From Kutzneria kofuensis (GTDB lineage Bacteria; Actinomycetota; Actinomycetes; Mycobacteriales; Pseudonocardiaceae), in NCBI RefSeq assembly GCF_014203355.1, contig NZ_JACHIR010000003.1, forward strand, positions 124,001 to 188,000: a stretch of 64,000 nucleotides of DNA, read 5' to 3'. Position 1 is the first letter of the stretch; every line of letters begins with the position of its first letter. Position numbers and translations under genes: made by a program. The notes below the pieces were generated by a model. The model ran no database searches, was not told the origin of the DNA, and saw nothing but the letters and a program-made list of their open reading frames with translations. Below are positions 57,413-64,000 of this stretch, piece by piece.

Positions 57413-59002
57413 CTAGTCGACGAGTTCGCGTTGGGACAGCCGGACCTCCTCGATGTCCAACCGGGCCTGAATCTGCCGCAGCACGGTGTCGTCGATGCGG
57501 TTCTCGTCGCGCAGCCGAACGACGGTCGCCCGCTTGCGGGCCAGCAGCGCCAGGCGCAGCGCGGTGTAGTGCTGGTCGTGCCGCAGCGCCGGCCCGTCGG
57601 CGTCGTCCTCCTCGGTGCCGGCGTGCAACACGTGCAGGTGCTTCTGGAACTCCCGGTTGAGCCGTTCGACCACATCGGGATCGGTGCCGAGTTCCTCCGC
57701 GACGAGCGGCATCGCGGCCATCGCCTCCTCGGTGGCGGTCCGCTGGGCCATCAGGCGTTCCTCCGCGACGGAGTTGTCCTGGGGCAGGTGGGCCCACCGC
57801 ACCACGCCCGGCAACACCAGTCCCTGTGCCACGAGCGTGACGATGATGACGCCCGCGGTGACGAACACGATCATGTCCCGATCCGGGAAACCGGCCCCGG
57901 AGACGACCGTCTCCGGCACGGCCAGCGCCGCCGCGAGCGACACGGCGCCGCGGAAGCCGGACAGGCCGCTGACGATGCGGCTGCGATGGCTGACCCGGCG
58001 AAGTCGTTGCGAGGGACGGCGGTCGACGGCCCGGATGATGTAGACGGAGACGAACAGGAACACGATCCGCACCGCCACCAACACCACGCACACCGCGCCG
58101 ACGGTGATCAGCCCGCGGACGAGGTTGGCGCTGGCCAGCCCGCGCACCGCCGCGTGCGACTCCAACCCCACCAGCACGAACAGCGCGCCGTTGAGGATGA
58201 ACGTGGCCAGGCCCCAGAAACCCTGCGACAGCTGGCGGGTCTCGGCGCGGCCGATCCGCGGCCCGACCTGGCTCATGATCAGCCCGGCGGTGACGACGGC
58301 CAGCACGCCGGAGGCCTCGATCGCCTCGGCGAGCAGGAAGGCGAGGAACGGGGTGAGAATCATCGCCACGTTGGCCAGCAGCGGATCCGCCAGCCGCCTG
58401 CGCACCGGGATCATCGCGGTCGCCGTCACCACCCCGGCCGCCGCGCCGCCGAGATAGGCCAGCAGGAACAGCCCGCCGACGTGCACGGCGTCGAACTCCT
58501 CCTGGCCGACGGTGACACCGACGGCGATGGCGAAGATCACCAGCGCGGTGCCGTCGTTCACCAGGCTTTCGGCCCGCAGCACGGTGATCAACCGGCGCGG
58601 CAGCATCCGGGCCAGCACCCCGACCGCCGTCGCGTCCGTCGGCGCGACCGCCGCGCCGAGCACCCACGCGGGGCCCCAGGGCATGCCGAGCCAATGCGCC
58701 GTCGCCGCCACCGCGCCGGCTGTGACGACCACGAGCACGGTGCTCACCAGCACGATGCCGCGCAGGTTGAACCGGATCTCCCGCAGCGACGTCGTCAGGC
58801 TCTCCCAATACAGCAGCGCCGGCAGGAAGAGCAGCAACACCACTTCGGACGGCAGGTGCACGTCAAGCACCGCGGGCACGAACCCCAGCAGCGCGCCACA
58901 GGTGAGCAGCACCACCGGCGGGGCGACCCGGAAGCGTTGCGCCACCACGCCGGACACCAGCACCGCCACGCCCAGCGCCACCACGAGTTCCAGACCGAGC
59001 AC
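57413..59002 (-). CDS. Na+/H+ antiporter, CPA1 family
   Basis: 529 residues from a GTG at 59000-59002 with AAGGAGG upstream. About 12 membrane helices (1-400); conserved transport residues in VAPTDATAVGVLARM and AESLVNDGTALVIFAIA. Cytoplasmic C-terminal tail of about 120 residues is predicted to be helical and regulatory (EEAMAAMPLVAEELG and the final EEVRLSQRELVD). It exchanges Na+ or K+ for H+ across the plasma membrane. Confidence 0.95.
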   Translation of the reverse strand: MLGLELVVALGVAVLVSGVVAQRFRVAPPVVLLTCGALLGFVPAVLDVHLPSEVVLLLFLPALLYWESLTTSLREIRFNLRGIVLVSTVLVVVTAGAVAATAHWLGMPWGPAWVLGAAVAPTDATAVGVLARMLPRRLITVLRAESLVNDGTALVIFAIAVGVTVGQEEFDAVHVGGLFLLAYLGGAAAGVVTATAMIPVRRRLADPLLANVAMILTPFLAFLLAEAIEASGVLAVVTAGLIMSQVGPRIGRAETRQLSQGFWGLATFILNGALFVLVGLESHAAVRGLASANLVRGLITVGAVCVVLVAVRIVFLFVSVYIIRAVDRRPSQRLRRVSHRSRIVSGLSGFRGAVSLAAALAVPETVVSGAGFPDRDMIVFVTAGVIIVTLVAQGLVLPGVVRWAHLPQDNSVAEERLMAQRTATEEAMAAMPLVAEELGTDPDVVERLNREFQKHLHVLHAGTEEDDADGPALRHDQHYTALRLALLARKRATVVRLRDENRIDDTVLRQIQARLDIEEVRLSQRELVD

Positions 59003-59075
59003 GTCGACCTCCTTCGACAGCGGTAATCATGCCGCCTGTCGAGGCGTGCGCCAGCCTCGCGTGCACTGTGGATGG

Positions 59076-60065
59076 TTACGAACGGAGCGCGGTGCTCGCC
59101 CTCGGGGTCAGCCGCGGCGCCAACAGTCGAGTCTCGGGCTGCGCGTCCCGGCCCAGCTGCCGGATGATCATCTCGACCGCGAGCTCGCCCAGCTCCACAG
59201 TCGGGATCGGAACCGTGGTCAGCGGCACGGCCCCGCTCGTCGCCGCGCTGTCCGAGCACACGGCCACCACGGAGATGTCGTCCGGCACCCGAAGCCCGCG
59301 CCGGTGCAGCTCGGCCAGCACGGTCGGCAGCACCGCCTCGTTGTTCACCACGAGCCCGGTCGGCTCCGTGGCCAGCAGCGCGTCCAGGCAGGCGCGGACC
59401 GCGTCGTAGTTGTGCGCGCACGGCCGCGCCTTGGCCACGACGCCGTGTGCCTGGGCGGCATCCGTGAGGCCGCTCAGGAACCGGCCGGCGGAGCTGATGC
59501 CGCGCTGGTACACCGACGGCGCCGGGCCCACCATCGCGATCGACCGGTGCCCCAGGTCGGCCAGGTGCTCGACGCAGCGGCCGCCCGCCGCCGCGAAGTC
59601 CAGGTCCACGCTGCTGAGGTCGACCGGCTGGTCCGGGGCGCCGATCAGCACCACGGGGCGGTCCAGCGCGAGCAGCGTCGGAACCCGCGGATCCGCCGCC
59701 TCCACCTCCATCACGATCAGCGCGTCCGCGATCGCCGACGAGATCACCCGGCGCAGGGCGGCCGGGCCCTCGTCCTTGGTGAGCAGCAACAGGTCCTGGT
59801 CGTGGTTGCGGGCCGCGGTCGCCACCGCCGCCACGAAGTCCATCACGGTCAGGTCCTCGCGCAGCGGCGCCACCAGCGCCAGCACGTTCGTGCGGCTGGT
59901 GGCCAGCGATCTCGCGCCGGCGTGCGGGTGGTAGCCCAGCTTGCGGATGCTCTGCTCCACCGCCCGCCGGGTCTGCGGCGAGATCGACCGCTTCCCACTG
60001 AGCACGTACGACACCGTGCTCGGCGCGACGCCCGCCGCCCGTGCGACATCGATGATGGTCACCAC
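59076..60065 (-). CDS. LacI family transcriptional regulator
   Basis: 329 residues from a GTG at 60063-60065 (second GTG next to it). Canonical HTH VTIIDVARAAGVAPSTVSYV then LSGKRSISPQTRRAVE, and the hinge YHPHAGARSLAT. The C-terminal sugar-binding domain is complete (LALVAPLREDLTVMDFV, GPAPSVYQRGISSAG, LVVNNEAVLPTVLAEL). No sugar transport or catabolic operon is adjacent, so its target and effector are unknown. The leader contains a short tandem repeat. Confidence 0.93.
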   Translation of the reverse strand: MVTIIDVARAAGVAPSTVSYVLSGKRSISPQTRRAVEQSIRKLGYHPHAGARSLATSRTNVLALVAPLREDLTVMDFVAAVATAARNHDQDLLLLTKDEGPAALRRVISSAIADALIVMEVEAADPRVPTLLALDRPVVLIGAPDQPVDLSSVDLDFAAAGGRCVEHLADLGHRSIAMVGPAPSVYQRGISSAGRFLSGLTDAAQAHGVVAKARPCAHNYDAVRACLDALLATEPTGLVVNNEAVLPTVLAELHRRGLRVPDDISVVAVCSDSAATSGAVPLTTVPIPTVELGELAVEMIIRQLGRDAQPETRLLAPRLTPRASTALRS

Positions 60066-60439
60066 GGAAATTCGTCCCCTCGCGGAAGTCGGCCCCTCAT
60101 GGAAGTCGGCCCTCATGGAAGTTGGAGCGCATCGACGACCCGTTCGACGCTAGAACACGCGATCCCGGCTGTGCAAGAAGGAGTTGAAAGCCTTCGAAAC
60201 ATTCGGGAATCCGAGACTGCAAACGGTTGTCGAATCCGTCGAACGTGCTGGTCCGTGACTTCTGTATCGATCACGCGATGTCCGTTTGTCGGTGCGGTTG
60301 TGCCCGACCGACGGGGAATTGCGCTGCGTTACCCGCCCATTTCAATTCGCAGTCGACGGAGGCCGCCGAACCGGTTCAGTCGAGTGACGCTCACCCGGCC
60401 GGGCCGATATTCGGTGGCGGCCGTTCCTAGGCTGATCAG
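60066..60439. other. Intergenic region between LacI and methyltransferase genes
   Basis: 374 bp without a gene. It holds the tandem repeat at 60084-60126, a LacI-operator-like TGCAAACGGTTGTC (60218-60231, centre CG), and the leader of the methyltransferase gene. Nothing else was recognised. Confidence 0.4.
60084..60126. repeat. 2.6-copy tandem repeat in the LacI leader
   Basis: GGAAGTCGGCCCCTCAT (60084-60100), GGAAGTCGGCCCTCAT (60101-60116) and the partial GGAAGTTGGA (60117-60126) are tandem 16-17 bp units. On the minus strand the full units begin ATGAGGG, so the array duplicates ATG-AGGGG-like sequences ahead of the LacI start. Confidence 0.6.
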
Positions 60440-61228
60440 GTGTCGAACACGAGTTGGGAGTGGGACGAGACGCTGTACGCCGGCAGCGCGGCCTACTACG
60501 CGCGCGGCCGGGTGCCGTACCCGACCGCGGTCGCGGAGGTCCTGGCCGAGGAGCTCGGTCTCGACGGATCGGGGCGGTTGCTGGACGTCGGCTGCGGGCC
60601 GGGCACGTTGACGCTGTTGCTGGCCGACAAGGTCGAGTGGGCGGTGGGGATCGACGCCGACCGCGGCATGATCGAGACGGCTTCCCGTTCCGGCGCAACG
60701 AATGTGGAGTGGCTCCGGCTGCGGGCCGAGCACCTGCCGGCCGGGCTGGGGGAGTTCCGGCTGATCACCTTCGCCCAGTCGTTCCACTGGATGGACCGGC
60801 CCCGGGTCGCGGCCGCCGCGCACGCGATGCTGACCGCCGACGGGGCCTGCGCGCATGTGCATGCCACCACCCACGAGGGTGTGTCCGGCGACGTCCCGCA
60901 CGAGGCCATCGGGGAGCTGGTTCGCAGCTTCCTCGGGCCGGTGCGGCGAGCCGGGAAGGGATTCCTGCCCGAGGGAACCGCGGGCGGCGAGACCGAGATC
61001 TACCGGGCCGCCGGCTTCACCGGCCCGACCCGGCTGGAAATCCCCGGCTGGGACGTCCCGCGGACCGCCGACGAGATCGTCGCCGCGGTGTTCTCCCTGT
61101 CCGGCTCCACGCCCCACCTGTTCGGCGACCGGCGGGCCGAGTTCGAGGCCGCGCTGCGCGAACTCCTCGGCGACCGCGTGTACCACGAGCGGATGCGGGA
61201 GATCGCCATCGACGTGTGGCGGCCATGA
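60440..61228 (+). CDS. Class I SAM-dependent methyltransferase
   Basis: 262 residues with a GTG start. Methyltransferase domain: motif I LLDVGCGPGTLTLLLA (about 47-62), motif II VGIDADRGMIE, RLRAEHLPAG, FAQSFHWMDRPRVAA. It belongs to the methyltransferase_11 type acting on small molecules. Convergent with the amidase gene, with a perfect terminator hairpin in the 39-bp gap. Substrate unknown. Confidence 0.9.
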   Translation: MSNTSWEWDETLYAGSAAYYARGRVPYPTAVAEVLAEELGLDGSGRLLDVGCGPGTLTLLLADKVEWAVGIDADRGMIETASRSGATNVEWLRLRAEHLPAGLGEFRLITFAQSFHWMDRPRVAAAAHAMLTADGACAHVHATTHEGVSGDVPHEAIGELVRSFLGPVRRAGKGFLPEGTAGGETEIYRAAGFTGPTRLEIPGWDVPRTADEIVAAVFSLSGSTPHLFGDRRAEFEAALRELLGDRVYHERMREIAIDVWRP

Positions 61229-61232
61229 CCAA

Positions 61233-61259
61233 CCGGTTGGGTCGCGACGACCCAACCGG
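61233..61259. terminator. Bidirectional terminator between methyltransferase and amidase
   Basis: CCGGTTGGGTCG (61233-61244) and CGACCCAACCGG (61248-61259) form a perfect 12-bp stem with a 3-nt loop, placed between two convergent stop codons (61228 and 61268). Confidence 0.8.
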
Positions 61260-61267
61260 CTCGGTCG

Positions 61268-62788
61268 TCACGGTGTCGTGGGCAGGAAGGTCGGCGCCCG
61301 CCGGGCGTTGCTGACGCGTTCGAACGCCGAGGCGAGGCCGATGAGCCGTGCGTCGGCGTTCCTGCCGGCCATGAACGACACGCCGATGGGCAGCGCGCCG
61401 GCAAAGCCCGCCGGCACGGTGATGTCCGGGTAGCCGGCCACGGCGGCGGGCGTGGAGGAGCCGATGAGGTCGACGTCACCGGTGGCGTAGTCGGTGAGCC
61501 ACGCCGGCCCGTTGGTCGGCGCGATGATCGCGTCGAGCCGGTCGGCGGCGATCAGGTCGTCGATCGAGCGCCGCGCGAGGTCGGTCGCGGTGGCCCGCTG
61601 CTGCCGGTACGTCGGATCGGTGACCGGCGGCGCGGCCTGCGCCTGCTCGAACAGCTCCTGGCCGAACTTGGACAGCTCCACCGGGTCCCGCCGGTTGAAC
61701 GTGATCAGGTCGGCGAGGGTCTGCGGCACGCCGGGCCGCATCGCGAGATAGGCGTTGAGATCGTGCTTGAACTCCGTGAGCAGGGCGGGAAGCTCGTCGG
61801 CGCCGATCTCGTCCTGGTTGGCGGGCACCACGTCCACGATTGTCGCGCCGGCCTGGCGAAGCGTGTCGACGGTGTGCTGCATGACCTTGTCGACGCCGGC
61901 ATCGATGTCGGCCATCGCCCACACGCCGATTCGCTTGCCCCGCAACGAAGTCGCGTTCGGGACATAGTCCTTGCCGGCCAGCACGGACAGCGTGATGGCG
62001 GCGTCGACGACGTGCCGGGCGAACGGGCCGGCGGTGTCCTGCTCGTGCGAGATCGGCACGATGCCGTCGCCGTCGACCACGCCCAGAGTCGGCTTGATGC
62101 CGACGATCCCGTTGACACCACCGGGACACACGATCGACCCGTCGGTCTCGGTGCCGATCGACACCTGCGCCAGCGACGCCGCCACCGCGACCGCCGACCC
62201 CGACGAGGACCCGCACGGATTCCGGTCCAGCACATAGGGATTGTTGGTCTGGCCGCCCACACCCGACCAGCCCGACGTCGACTTCGTGGAGCGGAAGTTG
62301 GCCCACTCGGACAGGTTCGTCTTGCCCAGGATCACCGCGCCCGCGTCCCGCAGCTTGTGCACCAGCGGTGCGTCCCGCCGTGGCTTGGCCGCCAGCAGCG
62401 CCCGCGAACCGGCGGTCGTCGGCAGGTCCCGGGTGTCGATGTTGTCCTTGAGCAGTACCGGAATCCCGTCCAGGGGACCCAGCACGCGGCCGCTCCGCCG
62501 CCGCTCGTCGCTGGCGCGTGCCTGGCTCAGCGCCGTCGGGTCGAGGAACACGATCGAGTGGACCTTCGGCTCCAGCTCGTGGATGCGCCCCAGGTACGCC
62601 TCCGTCAGCCGCACCGCTGTCAGGCTGCCCTTCGCCATGCGCGCCTGCAGGTCGGGGATCGTCGCCGCGTCGAGCGTCACGGCGTTCAGGGTAGGGGCCG
62701 GCGCGCCGTCGGCGCCGACGGGCGAGACAGCCACCGCAGCGGTCGCGGCCATCGCCAGGGTCAGTGTGGCAAGGCTCAGTCTTCGCAC
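61268..62788 (-). CDS. Secreted amidase (amidase signature family)
   Basis: 506 residues from a GTG at 62786-62788. An N-terminal signal peptide (RRLSLATLTLAMAATAAVAV, then SPVGA) indicates export. Catalytic triad of the amidase signature: K114 in LLKDNID, cis-Ser in NPCGSSSGSAVA (194-196), nucleophile S218 in GTETDGSIVCPGG. It is full-length and related to GatA but exported, so it hydrolyses amides outside the cell rather than serving tRNA amidation. Confidence 0.93.
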   Translation of the reverse strand: MRRLSLATLTLAMAATAAVAVSPVGADGAPAPTLNAVTLDAATIPDLQARMAKGSLTAVRLTEAYLGRIHELEPKVHSIVFLDPTALSQARASDERRRSGRVLGPLDGIPVLLKDNIDTRDLPTTAGSRALLAAKPRRDAPLVHKLRDAGAVILGKTNLSEWANFRSTKSTSGWSGVGGQTNNPYVLDRNPCGSSSGSAVAVAASLAQVSIGTETDGSIVCPGGVNGIVGIKPTLGVVDGDGIVPISHEQDTAGPFARHVVDAAITLSVLAGKDYVPNATSLRGKRIGVWAMADIDAGVDKVMQHTVDTLRQAGATIVDVVPANQDEIGADELPALLTEFKHDLNAYLAMRPGVPQTLADLITFNRRDPVELSKFGQELFEQAQAAPPVTDPTYRQQRATATDLARRSIDDLIAADRLDAIIAPTNGPAWLTDYATGDVDLIGSSTPAAVAGYPDITVPAGFAGALPIGVSFMAGRNADARLIGLASAFERVSNARRAPTFLPTTP

Positions 62789-62837
62789 GCCCCCACCGCA
62801 CTCACCCCGGCCGCCGCAGTCAACCCCTCCAAAGTCG

Positions 62838-62874
62838 GGTCCGGGCCGGCCGCGCGGAGCGACCGGCCCGGACC
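62838..62874 (-). terminator. Terminator after katG
   Basis: GGTCCGGGCCGG (62838-62849) pairs perfectly with CCGGCCCGGACC (62863-62874), a 12-bp stem with a 13-nt loop, about 10 nt downstream of the katG stop codon. Confidence 0.75.
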
Positions 62875-62884
62875 ACCAGCTGTC

Positions 62885-64000
<1,116 letters not shown>

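Noticed and set aside
56513-59026. Long plus-strand frame opposite the monooxygenase and antiporter.
   Set aside because: Rich in His/Arg/Gln without domain; it is the antisense shadow of two well recognised genes.

Overview
The window looks like chromosomal DNA of a high-GC filamentous actinomycete, most likely from the Pseudonocardiales. This is inferred from the roughly 70% GC content, GTG/TTG starts, SARP and LAL regulators, two DUF574 methyltransferases, an SCO5389-family gene and an MAB_1171c-type membrane protein. Both ends cut through genes: an SDR oxidoreductase on the left and katG on the right. No rRNA, tRNA, insertion sequence, phage gene or CRISPR array was seen. The region reads as accessory or regulatory chromosome: many regulator-enzyme pairs, no PKS/NRPS core, and several decayed genes.

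Layout. 1-5.4 kb: an SDR, two MarR regulators each divergent from an FAD monooxygenase, and an NAD(P)-dependent epimerase-like protein. 5.5-10.1 kb: two small secreted proteins, a large SARP/NB-ARC/TPR regulator and a 51-residue exported peptide. 10.1-14.5 kb: an AraC regulator, a YCII protein, an ECF sigma factor, a membrane partner and an M14 carboxypeptidase lipoprotein. 14.4-16.3 kb: a formyltransferase under a 35-bp iron-box palindrome, and a Tat-exported polysaccharide lyase-like protein. 16.6-22.2 kb: an ABC exporter operon (ATPase, permease, small coupled ORF) divergent from an OmpR/histidine kinase pair. 22.2-28 kb: a stand-alone LigD polymerase domain, an SBP-VWA protein, an unknown protein, SCO5389 with the ruins of its ATPase neighbour, a small motif protein, GNAT, TetR and a DUF385 protein.

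28.2-36.1 kb: a LAL regulator, a SARP-like regulator, an alpha/beta hydrolase, a TetR/FAD-monooxygenase pair and a DUF574 methyltransferase. 36.1-41.7 kb: a luciferase-like monooxygenase, an MpaB-family oxygenase, and a tightly coupled operon of HTH regulator, ImmA/IrrE peptidase, seven-helix membrane protein and FAD monooxygenase. 42-44.8 kb: an atypical response regulator, a prepilin peptidase and a CpaE-like ATPase (an incomplete Tad set), plus a secreted protein. 44.9-50.3 kb: an MmyB-type regulator, a dienelactone hydrolase, an SGNH hydrolase, and a tartrate-dehydrogenase-like gene coupled to a frameshifted hydrolase and next to a LysR remnant. 50.4-64 kb: a second DUF574 methyltransferase, a TetR-MMPL exporter operon with twin operators, TrmO, a GlxA-type regulator, a gene remnant, another FAD monooxygenase, a Na+/H+ antiporter, a LacI regulator, a methyltransferase, a secreted amidase and katG.

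How it works together: the recurring theme is a small ligand-sensing regulator (MarR, TetR, XRE) controlling a flavin oxygenase or exporter through a palindrome between divergent starts. Five FAD monooxygenases, one LLM enzyme, one MpaB oxygenase and KatG suggest oxidative detoxification or tailoring of small molecules, but substrates cannot be read from the sequence.
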